A DNA stretch of 64,000 bases. It comes from Anaerolineae bacterium (GTDB taxonomy: Bacteria; Chloroflexota; Anaerolineae; Anaerolineales; Anaerolineaceae). The stretch is from the NCBI GenBank assembly GCA_013314735.1, contig JABUFD010000002.1:186001-250000 (forward strand), read 5' to 3'. A program made the translations under genes and the position numbers. Positions 31,011-40,800 of this stretch are shown here, one piece after another (within the stretch, counting starts at the first letter, position 1; every line of letters begins with the position of its first letter). The notes beneath the pieces were generated by a model that saw only the letters and a list, made by a program, of their open reading frames with translations, made no database searches and was not told the DNA's origin.

Positions 31011-33596
31011 TTACTCAAATCGAATGGATTCGAGAAGATTGGTTCTCACTGCACGCATGGCGGGCAGCAAAGCCGCCGCCTGCGCGATGACCAGCGCGAT
31101 CACCATGGTTGTGATGATGCCCTGCAGCGGTAAAATGAATTCCAATTTGTAACCGGACATGGCTGTCATCCCCAGCAGGAACAGGCGGGTCAGGATAACA
31201 CCGACCACCAGCCCCATCACGCCTCCGGCAACACCCATCACCGCCGCCTCCGACAGGATCATCTGGAGCACCTGCCGGCGGGTAAACCCGATCGCCCGCA
31301 GCATTGCAATTTCTCTCCGGCGCTCGATCACACTCATTGTCAGGGTGTTAACCACACCAAGCGATGCGACCAGGATCGAGATCACTGCGAGGACATCGAA
31401 CATGAAAAATGCCTGGTCCAACAATGAAAATGCCCGGTCGCGCAGCGATTTGTTAACCTCAATCGCCAACTGGTACCGTTTGCCATAAGTCTTTTCAATA
31501 CGGTCTGCGACATTTTTAATATCAGACCCCTGTTCCGATTGGATTAAAAAGGTATTGGCATCATTGATGTGAAAGAACTGGCGCATATCGGACCATGCCC
31601 CGGTGATAATTTGGCCGTTTTCATAGAAATCTACAACGACCGCTCCAATGGTAAATGGCTGGTAGCCCTTTCTGGTTCGCAAATGAATAATATTGCCTTC
31701 AGCCAGGTTGTATTTTTCAGCGAGCACACTGGAAATGAAGATCGTTTGGCCTGATGCAAGCCTGGCCGTGGCTGCAACCGGATCGGTGCTTTTCTGACTG
31801 AAAACAAACCCGGTAACACGGGTATACATGGCAGGTTCGACAGCCATGAATGTAATCGACTCAGTTGTCCCATCCGGCTGGACCCATTCCACCGGGAAAT
31901 AGCGGATGGCGGCTGCGGCCTGCACCCCTTCCACCCCCATCAACTGGTTTCCAACGGTAGCACGCAGCGGAACGGCAGCATTGACATAGATATCACCGCC
32001 GAGGTATGCCTGCAGCCACACCTCCAGGTCAGCGATAAATGATTCTGTCATGCCGCGTACCACAATCACCATTGAGATACCGACCAACAACGCGCCGATC
32101 GTGATCGTGGTGCGCAGCCGCGAGCGGTCAATGTTACGGCTGCCCAGGCTGCCAGGGCTGCCATACACCCACTGAAGACCTTTGCGCATCAACCGATCCC
32201 AAAATGGAATACTGGCGGGTATCGATAGGGTGAGTCCCAGAAACAGCAATAGAACGGTCATGCTACCCAATATGAAGCGGGGATCATTCCGAAATGGATT
32301 CCACAATAGGAGGATAGCAGCAGTAAACAGGATCATCAGACCCGGTTTCCAACCATGCACCATCATCCAGGAGGGTTTGCTTTGTCCACGGATGCGGACT
32401 GCTGCCATGGGCGAAATTTTTCCTGCCTGCAATGCAGGCACCAGTGCGGCAACCACAGTGACAACCACGCCGATCAGGAAACTGGTAACAACAGTACCCA
32501 ACGGGATCACCATTTGGTCAACACTCATGTTTAACAACCGGGCCATCAATTTGCTGATCCCATCAGCCATCAGAAGCCCCAATCCAATTCCTGCGGCAGA
32601 ACCTGCCACTCCCAGAATCAGGGCTTCACTCACCATTTGCCAGATGATTTGCTTGCGGCTCATCCCGATTGTTCTGAGCATGCCCAGTTCACGGGTGCGT
32701 TCAATCACAGTCATGTTAAATGCGTTGTAAATCAGGTACACTCCGACGAACAAAGCAATTCCGCTCAGGAAATTCAAACCGATCTGATAATTGCTCAGCA
32801 TCTGCACCGTTTTTTGCCCCTGACTGGCAGGATACACAACAGAATAACGGCTGCCAAGGCGGTCTTGCAGCAGTGCCCGGAAGTCTTCCAGTGCCTGCGC
32901 ACTCTCGTACTGTTCATCGACTATCAGATCAATCTGGTCCAATTCACCCCCGCGGTCAAATAATTGTTGCATGGTTTCGAGATTGGCAACGGCAAATGCG
33001 CCATTGTTGACCAGTCCTGCACCTTCTTTGGCGAATAAACCCGCGATTGTGATGGATTCGGTGCCGTTCGGAGTCATAATATCGACGGAATCTCCAACAG
33101 ACAGGTCATTCTCTTCAGCGTAGGTATCCACGAACATCCACTGGTTATCTGCGCGACCAGGTGTGACAAACTGGCCTTCGACGAGTTGATACACCCGAAC
33201 CAATTTTTCGAGATCAGGGTCAATCCCATGCACAGCCAATCCGCCGGCATCAAAGCCTGCGAAACTCAAACCTATTTCATTGGAGACCGCATCCGCTGCA
33301 AGAGCTGAAGTTTCCTTAATCACAGGCGCGGCATGGCGGACGCCGGCCATGCGGGAAACGCTGTTCAACAATTGCTCGGGAAGGACATTCCCGGTACCAC
33401 CTGAGGGAAGGATGATCAGATCGACTTTCCCCGAAGTGTTCTCAAACAGGTTGGTCAGGGCGTTCATCGCGCTGGTGTTGGCCGCATTGATCGATACCAT
33501 GGCTGCCACGCCGAAAACAATGCCCAGCAGGCTGAGAACGGTGCGTAACGGGCGTGAACGGAAAGACCGCGATAACAGCAAGATAAATAATCGCAT
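31011..33596 (-). CDS. MacB/FtsX-family ABC permease with two FtsX modules
   Basis: 861 residues with two copies of the layout 'N-terminal helix, periplasmic core, FtsX domain'. The N terminus SFRSRPLRTVLSLLGIVFGVAAMVSI and the second core after residue ~480 (SLGSRNIDRSRLRTTITIGALLVG) show the duplication. Both FtsX blocks have ...RTRELGMLRTIGMSRKQI and RRREIAMLRAIGFTRRQVLQ. It overlaps nothing but follows the ATPase by 11 nt in the same direction. Likely substrate: lipoprotein, lipid or peptide export; not determinable from sequence. Confidence 0.9.
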   Translation of the reverse strand: MRLFILLLSRSFRSRPLRTVLSLLGIVFGVAAMVSINAANTSAMNALTNLFENTSGKVDLIILPSGGTGNVLPEQLLNSVSRMAGVRHAAPVIKETSALAADAVSNEIGLSFAGFDAGGLAVHGIDPDLEKLVRVYQLVEGQFVTPGRADNQWMFVDTYAEENDLSVGDSVDIMTPNGTESITIAGLFAKEGAGLVNNGAFAVANLETMQQLFDRGGELDQIDLIVDEQYESAQALEDFRALLQDRLGSRYSVVYPASQGQKTVQMLSNYQIGLNFLSGIALFVGVYLIYNAFNMTVIERTRELGMLRTIGMSRKQIIWQMVSEALILGVAGSAAGIGLGLLMADGISKLMARLLNMSVDQMVIPLGTVVTSFLIGVVVTVVAALVPALQAGKISPMAAVRIRGQSKPSWMMVHGWKPGLMILFTAAILLLWNPFRNDPRFILGSMTVLLLFLGLTLSIPASIPFWDRLMRKGLQWVYGSPGSLGSRNIDRSRLRTTITIGALLVGISMVIVVRGMTESFIADLEVWLQAYLGGDIYVNAAVPLRATVGNQLMGVEGVQAAAAIRYFPVEWVQPDGTTESITFMAVEPAMYTRVTGFVFSQKSTDPVAATARLASGQTIFISSVLAEKYNLAEGNIIHLRTRKGYQPFTIGAVVVDFYENGQIITGAWSDMRQFFHINDANTFLIQSEQGSDIKNVADRIEKTYGKRYQLAIEVNKSLRDRAFSLLDQAFFMFDVLAVISILVASLGVVNTLTMSVIERRREIAMLRAIGFTRRQVLQMILSEAAVMGVAGGVMGLVVGVILTRLFLLGMTAMSGYKLEFILPLQGIITTMVIALVIAQAAALLPAMRAVRTNLLESIRFE

Positions 33597-33607
33597 ATGG
33601 GACCTCG

Positions 33608-34357
33608 TTACAGTTCCAATACTTCGATCATCTGGATCACGGTCCGCAACCGGTCAGTGAATTCGTTGGAACGGTCGAAGGATTTTTCGCTGTGGACCTT
33701 GCCGTCTTTGAGAAAGACCACTCGATCCGCGTATGCTGAGGCACGGCTGTCATGTGTCACCATGACTATCGTTTGCCCCAGTTCATCACAGGAACGGCGC
33801 ATCAACTCCATGATGACAGTCCCTGTTTTGGAGTCGAGGTTACCGGTGGGCTCGTCTGCGAGCAGAATGGAGGGTTTGGTAATCAGCGCTCTTGCCAGGG
33901 CAACGCGCTGCTGTTCACCGCCTGATAACTGGTCAGGCCGATGGTACCGCCTGTCGATGAGACCAACCATTGCGAGGAGTGTATCGAGCCATTCACGGTA
34001 CGGCCGTAAGTCTTTGCCATCAATCATCAACGGCAACAGGATATTTTCCTCGGCAGTCAGTGTGGGGAGCAGGTTAAAAAATTGGAAAACAAACCCGATG
34101 TTCTTACGGCGGCACAGGGTCAGTGCCTGGTCCTGCAGCTTGGCGAGGTTGTTTTGCGCAAGTGAAACGGTTCCCTGGTTCGGGGTATCCAGACCGCCCA
34201 GAATATGAAGCAGCGTTGATTTGCCGCTGCCCGAAGGTCCCATGATGGCAACAAACTCACCGCCATTAACCGAAAAATCCACTCCCTGCAGTGCGTTGAC
34301 AGTGATGTCACCCATGTCATACTTCTTTTCCAAAGCGATTGCTTCAACGATTTTCAT
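33608..34357 (-). CDS. MacB/LolD-type ABC transporter ATPase
   Basis: 249 residues with Walker A GPSGSGKST, signature LSGGEQQRVALARAL, Walker B LLADEPTGNLDS and H-loop VTHDS. It overlaps the preceding enzyme gene by 14 nt and precedes its permease, so the operon reads PlsY-like, PEP-synthase-like, ATPase, permease. Confidence 0.95.
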   Translation of the reverse strand: MKIVEAIALEKKYDMGDITVNALQGVDFSVNGGEFVAIMGPSGSGKSTLLHILGGLDTPNQGTVSLAQNNLAKLQDQALTLCRRKNIGFVFQFFNLLPTLTAEENILLPLMIDGKDLRPYREWLDTLLAMVGLIDRRYHRPDQLSGGEQQRVALARALITKPSILLADEPTGNLDSKTGTVIMELMRRSCDELGQTIVMVTHDSRASAYADRVVFLKDGKVHSEKSFDRSNEFTDRLRTVIQMIEVLEL

Positions 34358-36716
34358 TTTCTGCTACCCTATCTGAAACCACAATTGATACTCTGCCCCG
34401 ATATCCATCCACCTGGAGGGTCTGCCCATCTTCCAGTTTCATCGCACCCTCGAGTGAGACAACGGCTGGTATCCCAAACTCCCGCGCGATGATTGAACTG
34501 TGTGACAACATCCCACCAGATTGGGAGACCACTGCACCCGCGTGCGCAAACAACGGTGTCCATGCAACATCGGAGAATGGGATCACCAATACATCTCCGT
34601 CTTTGAGTTTCGAAAATTCATTAATGTTATGAATAACCCGTGCTGTGCCGGTGTACAGGCCTGGTGAGGTGGCCACTCCCTCTAACTCTTCTGCCAGCTC
34701 TGGCAGCTGTTCAGGGATGGTATCGCCGAAAATGATTGGCGGTAGATCGATACCATCATACTCCGCCATCTTCTGTCGATGTTGGAGAGCGATGTCGGCT
34801 AAAGATTCCGCCTGATCGGGTTTTTGCCGTACAGCGGAAAGAATCTCTTCCACAGGGAGAAAAAAGATATCTTCAATTTGTGAGAGAAGACCCCGTGACA
34901 CCAGTTGATCTGCAATTGTGAGGAAGATGGGACGGAATAGGCCGTAAGTGTAAGTATATAGTGAGCTGATTTGATCCCGGTAACGGGTGAAGGCGATCAC
35001 ACGTTGGTACATCCTGAAAATTCGTCGGCGGTGGAAAATGGGGAGGTCTGATAAATCCAATGCGGGTTTGCCAGACTGGCTTCCATTCGCATCTGGATAT
35101 TGAATGACCATCATTTTTACCTGTTCTGGCTGATCGCGCCAGGGTACAGCAGAAAAATCATTTCCGCTGTTGCTGAAGTGTCCAAATTGGGACAGAAAGT
35201 CGGATACCTGTGCGTACAGGTCCTTAAACACCGGATGTTCTCCCAGTTGATGATACGGGGTGGTTTCAAAGAGGAGCTGATCATCAGGGGAAAGCGCTTT
35301 ATAGTGGCGATGCAGCTGCTGGAAATACGGAGTTGGATTAAAGGAAGCGATGGAATTTTCATTGCGTACCAGATCGTGCGCTTCCGCGTCAATTCCCAAT
35401 TTTTTCAGCCGGCGCAGCAACAGGCGGGTGTATACAGCCAGGTTGAGGGGGATGATGATGTTGAAATACGCCAGGTTTTGCACCTGTTGATACACCTTTT
35501 GATAGGAGCAGACCATATCTTCGATAGTTTGGTGCTGCAGTGTTTCGGGCTGGAATTGATACACTTCATGCTGGAATGTGGGGAGTTTCCGTTCAAGGTT
35601 TCTGGGGATATTCCATTGCCGGATCATGAAGGCGATGAGGCGTGGGAGCAATCCAATCATTTGCGGCGTTGGACTGAACATTTTTTGTTTATTGTTGGAG
35701 CTCCTGATCCCCATCATGATTTCCAGGCTGTCGGGCGGGAGGCCGATTTTCCTGAAAACTTTTCCGAGCGCGGTCAGATTAAAATAAGCCTGGTAATTGA
35801 ATGCCCGGGCCAGGTCCATAGGATGGATTCCATGATCTCCGACCATCTCTGTCAGCAGGTTGACCCAGACTGTATTGACCAGGGGGATGTTGATCGACCA
35901 GATCAGCGGCTTAACCATGCCCGGTATCATCTCGCGTGCCATCTGGTTGGAATAGACATCAACCGGTTCAACCTGACGAATTTCCCTGGCCTGTACCCAA
36001 AACAATTTCCTGCCGTCGAATACCCATTCTGCATCCACAGCATGACCCAGTGCCTGTGCCAGCTTTCTGGTGTGCCTGGCAACGCTGTCAGCGAGTTTTT
36101 GCCATTGGGCACTTTCTGGTGGTCGCGTGGTAGCGTGCTTTCCGCGGTATACCCAGCGGTAGGGCGTGACACCTTTCCCCATCAATTGCAGCCCATCGCC
36201 TTCCACTGCTTCGATGATCAATTCCTCTGATCCTGTGACCGGGTTACAACTGAACGCAACGCCGGAGACAATGGGAGTGACCATTTCCTGGACGACGACT
36301 GCCATTCTGGGGAGTTCATATTCATTTTCATGTTGGGTCAGGTATGCCCTGGTGGAGGAGGTATCCGCAGAAGCCCAGACCTGGATTACAGCATCCAGGA
36401 CGGCATCACGTCCACACACATTCAACAGGGTGGCAAATTGGCCGGCATAGGATTGGTTACGGGAATCCTCAACATCGGCAGAAGAACGGACGGCATATAT
36501 CTTGTCACCGGACAGGATTGTCTCCAATTGGCGCTGGAGGGATGTCAGTATCGCAGTGTTTCCCGCCCGGTATTGATGATGAAATGTCCACGGTACAACC
36601 CATGTGACAGGTGTTCTGAATCTTAAATCCTGCAGTATGCGGATATTCGAGGCTTTTGCCCCGATGCTTTCCGGCAGAGGTTGTTGTTGGAGGTTCAGAA
36701 TCTTTTCATCGTCCAT
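34344..36716 (-). CDS. PEP-synthase/PPDK-family enzyme with N-terminal ATP-binding and C-terminal swivelling His domains
   Basis: 790 residues. N-terminal ATP-grasp region typical of pyruvate phosphate dikinase and rifampicin phosphotransferase: SIGAKASNIRILQDL, YAVRSSADVEDSRNQSYAGQF, VVVQEMVTPIVSGVAFSCNPVTG. The C-terminal domain has the catalytic His in GGMLSHSSIIAREFGIPAVVS. The middle (~350-690) is not the PEP-binding barrel but a helical insert, as in rifampicin phosphotransferase-like enzymes. It may phosphorylate a small molecule handled by the ABC exporter next to it; that substrate link is inferred. RBS GAAGGAGG precedes the ATG. Confidence 0.75.
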   Translation of the reverse strand: MDDEKILNLQQQPLPESIGAKASNIRILQDLRFRTPVTWVVPWTFHHQYRAGNTAILTSLQRQLETILSGDKIYAVRSSADVEDSRNQSYAGQFATLLNVCGRDAVLDAVIQVWASADTSSTRAYLTQHENEYELPRMAVVVQEMVTPIVSGVAFSCNPVTGSEELIIEAVEGDGLQLMGKGVTPYRWVYRGKHATTRPPESAQWQKLADSVARHTRKLAQALGHAVDAEWVFDGRKLFWVQAREIRQVEPVDVYSNQMAREMIPGMVKPLIWSINIPLVNTVWVNLLTEMVGDHGIHPMDLARAFNYQAYFNLTALGKVFRKIGLPPDSLEIMMGIRSSNNKQKMFSPTPQMIGLLPRLIAFMIRQWNIPRNLERKLPTFQHEVYQFQPETLQHQTIEDMVCSYQKVYQQVQNLAYFNIIIPLNLAVYTRLLLRRLKKLGIDAEAHDLVRNENSIASFNPTPYFQQLHRHYKALSPDDQLLFETTPYHQLGEHPVFKDLYAQVSDFLSQFGHFSNSGNDFSAVPWRDQPEQVKMMVIQYPDANGSQSGKPALDLSDLPIFHRRRIFRMYQRVIAFTRYRDQISSLYTYTYGLFRPIFLTIADQLVSRGLLSQIEDIFFLPVEEILSAVRQKPDQAESLADIALQHRQKMAEYDGIDLPPIIFGDTIPEQLPELAEELEGVATSPGLYTGTARVIHNINEFSKLKDGDVLVIPFSDVAWTPLFAHAGAVVSQSGGMLSHSSIIAREFGIPAVVSLEGAMKLEDGQTLQVDGYRGRVSIVVSDRVAENENR

Positions 36717-36770
36717 ACCGGGAGTTCCTCCTTCAGTGTGTTCTGCCAGGTCGATGGTCGTGAGGGCGTA

Positions 36771-37469
36771 TCATTCGTTCTTCCGTTTTAACCATTTTTC
36801 GGTCATACGACCCATGGGGAATTTTTTCATCAGTTCCTTCATGGAAACCTTGCCCAGTTTCCGGTCACGCAGGTGGCGCACCAATTCCGGTATCGCGGCA
36901 ATACCCAATAACAGGTTGGCAATGACCGTGAACAGGATGGACGGTGGATCACCACGCACCAGCCAAACCCAGATAATCATAATCCAGGTCCCACCCAGCA
37001 TGGCGATCACAAATTCGCGAAAGACCACATAGCCCAGGAACATGGCCAGCAGGTTACTGACCAGAACCCCCAGTGGATCGAGAACCAGAAACGCACCCAA
37101 AACTGGTGAGATACCATATCCCCCCTTGAACCGGTAATAGATTGGGAAGATATGCCCGGTAATGGCACCGCCGCCAGTCAAGAGAAAGTAGATTTCCCCC
37201 GGGAAGAGCAGGCGCACTGCCAGGGTTGGTAGGAATGCTTTAAACAAATCGAGGAGGGTAATGATCCCACCCCATTTGGGTCCCAAAACGATTGAGGCTG
37301 TGGTGGCGCCAATTGCTGCCATATGGTGGCCGCCTCCGCTGTCATAGGGGATTTCAACATTGGATAGATCCTGGTCCGGCTTTTTCAAATGAGTAATCAT
37401 CCGGGCAAACGAGATTGAGCCAACCAGGTATCCACCCATAGCACTACCAATCGCAAGCAGAACGTCCAT
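36771..37469 (-). CDS. PlsY-like glycerol-3-phosphate acyltransferase (divergent)
   Basis: 232 residues with five or six membrane spans in PlsY layout. Motif 1 region GYLVGSISFARMI is present. The usual SGN-GATN loop reads DSGGGHHMAAIGATT, and the usual FKGGKG loop reads FKGGYGISPVLGA, so both acyl-phosphate-binding loops have altered key residues. It may act on a different lipid substrate or be regulatory. First gene of the operon with the PEP-synthase-like enzyme and exporter. Confidence 0.6.
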   Translation of the reverse strand: MDVLLAIGSAMGGYLVGSISFARMITHLKKPDQDLSNVEIPYDSGGGHHMAAIGATTASIVLGPKWGGIITLLDLFKAFLPTLAVRLLFPGEIYFLLTGGGAITGHIFPIYYRFKGGYGISPVLGAFLVLDPLGVLVSNLLAMFLGYVVFREFVIAMLGGTWIMIIWVWLVRGDPPSILFTVIANLLLGIAAIPELVRHLRDRKLGKVSMKELMKKFPMGRMTEKWLKRKNE

Positions 37470-37885
37470 CCCTACCTCTTTATCAAAGCCCCAATGATCA
37501 ATCTGTCGGTCTGGTTTGTATCATTTATAGCATGCTCACCGGTGGAATACAAATTAGTGGTTATTCATGGTAGTGTAAGGAGTCCCAATCCAACCAGATG
37601 GAACTCCTGCCAAAGCATGGAAGTAGCACAGTGCCTTGTGTGCGAATTGTTTTGTATACTTTGGTGATATGATGAATAGAGAAACGATGTCCTCCGCTAC
37701 CCGCAAGTCCATTTTTCTGATACCAGGAATTTTGGCGTTTCATGATTCGCGGTTTTTTTTAATGCTTGGATTTGTGTGGCGCCAGAAATCTCATCGCCTG
37801 TTAACAAAAATATATGAACTGGAACAAAGTGCACATGGCATGCGTTCTTGATACATGCCGATGTAGTTAAGGAAGGAGCTGTGAT
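37470..37885. other. 416-nt gap with no convincing gene
   Basis: A possible small + frame from 37669 (about 60 residues, ending 37851) lacks recognisable features. The gap should hold the promoters for the A2M gene (+) and the PlsY operon (-). TATACT near 37656 is a candidate -10 for the + side. The ribosome site of the A2M gene is AAGGAAGGAG, just before 37886. Confidence 0.35.
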
Positions 37886-40800
37886 ATGCGAACCATCACC
37901 ACCCGGAAGTGGATTTACCAGCTAATGTCAATTGTGTTGATCTTCAGCATGAGCTGCACCATGCTGCAGGGATTACGGTTGTTTCGTCCCTCGGCAGAAG
38001 ACCAGCCCGGTGCTGTTACCAACCCGCAGGTGATCGAAAGTGAGGATCCGGCAATGAACCAGGCCCAGGGTATCTCAACCGAACTAGATGGTGAAGAAGA
38101 TGAGCCGGGATTCACCATCATTCTGAGCGAAGGTGCCGCGGATCCGGTGGAGGTCATCCCGATCGAACCAGTGCAGGGGGAACCGTTGACCCAGGTTGAA
38201 ATAGACGAGATCCTGGCACGGCTGCCGGACCTGATACCATTGCCTGATGAGCAGGTCGAGTTTAACCAGCCGCCGGAAGTTTTACCTCCACCGCGCCCCG
38301 GTGATACGATCGAACAAAGCTTCCCGCCAGACGAGGATTTGCTGCCTCCAGAAGAAACAGCCAGTGGACCGCTGGAAGTCCTGCGTTATGCGCCGGAGGG
38401 AGAGATCACGGTTGCACCGTTCATTTCTGTTACATTCAACCAGCCGATGATTCCGCTTGCCACATTGCAGCAATTGGCTGAGGAGGATGTGCCGGTCTCT
38501 GTGGAGCCTGACCTGCCTGGCAACTGGCGGTGGGTGGGTACCAAAACACTGGCTTTTTATTATCAATCCGACTTGATCGACCGCCTGCCGAAGGCGACCC
38601 AGTATACAGTGACCATCCCGGCCGGAACGGAATCCGTCACGGGCGGTGAACTGGCGCAGACCGTACAATGGACTTTTACCACTCCGCCCCCCCTGCTGAC
38701 CGCCTCCTACCCGTATTCCAATGAACCGCAAGACCTTGACCCCTTGATGTTTGCCGCCTTTGACCAGCGCATTGACCCCCAGGCGGTGCTGGAATGGGTC
38801 AGCGCCACAGCGGATGGGAAAACCTTTAATGTGCGATTGGCGACGGAAGATGAGGTTGCCGCAGATGAGATCCTGCAAACCACGCTTGAATATACACCCG
38901 AAGGACGCTGGCTGGCATTCAAAGCGACGGAATCGCTGCCAAAGGATTCAGATATCCAGATCACATTCCAGGCGGGGATGCCATCTGCCGAGGGAAACCT
39001 GACCGCTATTGTGGATCAATCCTTCAGCTTCCGCACCTACGCTCCTTTGAAGGTGATCAAGCATGGCTGCTCCTGGTGGAGCGATGAGGATTGTTATCCA
39101 TTGCAGCCGTTCTTTATCCAATTCAACAACCCGCTGGATGCTGATGCGTATAAAGAAACCATGATCAGCCTGGATCCAGCCATTGTTGGTGCCACCGTTA
39201 ATGTGGTCGGTGATATCATCACAATCTCCGGCGCGACCACGGCCAGTACCAAATATTATGTGACGGTTGATTCGTTGATCCAGGATGTATTCGGGCAAAC
39301 GCTCGGTCGTGACGAAAAATTAACATTCACCGTGGGGAAAGCGGAACCGATGCTGATCGGTCCCAATAGCAGCCTGGTGACGGTCGACCCCTACAGTACC
39401 CGTCCAGGGTTGTCGGTGTATTCGATTACGTATGATTCGTTGAATGTGGCGGTGTACCGGGTGGAGCCATCCGATTGGAATGCGTATAAAAAATATCTGC
39501 AGGAATACACGTATACTGATCAGGGTATTGACCCGCCCGGGCAGTTGGTGTTGGAAGACAAACTGGGCATCGAGGATACCACACGCCTGACGGAAACCAT
39601 GGTCGATCTGACGCCAGTCATGGATGGTGAATTCGGGCATTTCATTGTTGTGGTCAAACCCCCCAAGGGTTTCTTTGAAAAAGAACATTACTGGGAAACG
39701 ATCCATGCCTGGGTCCAGGTAACACAGATCGGCTTGGATGCGTTTTCAGACAGCAGCGACATGCTTGTGTGGACCACCAATTTACAAAACGGATTGCCAC
39801 TGGCCGGGGTGTCCCTTATGGGCAATCCGGGACCAATCAACACAACCACCGAAGTTAACGGGATTGCACGGTTTAAATTGCCAGACGAAGGCATCCAGTA
39901 TCTGGTTGCTTCCGTCGGGGAGGATACGGCAATTCTGCCGCGTTCACCCTATGCCTGGGATGAAGGTGCCTGGCGTCCGTATCCTGTAAATGATAACCTG
40001 ACCTGGTATGTTTTCGATGACCGGGCCATGTATAAACCTGGTGAAACCGTTCACCTGAAGGGTTGGATGCGGGTAATCCAATTCACCGAAGGCGGTGATG
40101 TGGTCCTGCCCGGAGGGCAGGTCAATACGGTTTTCTACTCAGCCGTTGATTCGATGGGGAATGAATTTGCCACCGGGGAGGCTGTTGTCGATGAATTGGG
40201 CGGGTTTGACCTGTCCTTTGATGTGCCGGAGAATGCCAACCTGGGTTATGCCAACCTGCAGCTCTCAGCCAGCGGAAACCTGATGGAGGTAACCGGTGCG
40301 AATTATTATCATGGGTTCCAGATCCAGGAATTTCGCCGCCCGGAATTTGAAGTGCAGGCGCGCAATGAGACTACCGGTCCTTATTATGTGGGTGGAAGTG
40401 CGATTACTGCCGTGGAAGCAAAGTATTATGCCGGCGGGGCACTGCCCAATGCTGAGGTTACCTGGAATGTTTCAACACAGGCGACTAATTATCAACCGCC
40501 AAACTGGCAGGATTTCTCCTTTGGCATCTGGCAGCCGTGGTGGTGGTTTGTGGATTGGTACGGTGGTGGATGGGATGGGGGGAACTATCAGAGTTTCAGC
40601 GGCCGTACCGATGCGAGCGGAAACCACTACTTGAAAATGGACTTCGCCGGGGATGGCGAGCCGCGTCCGCAGAATGTGAGTGCTGAGGCAATCGTGATGG
40701 ATGTCAATCGGCAAGCATGGACGGGGACGACCACCCTGATGGTACATCCGGCGGATGTGTACGTGGGATTGCGAACCGAGCGCTATTTTGTCGAACGCGG

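Noticed and set aside
37636-37851. Short plus-strand gene of 60-71 residues before the A2M gene
   Set aside because: No ribosome site, no recognisable sequence feature and poor codon use; reported only as gap content.
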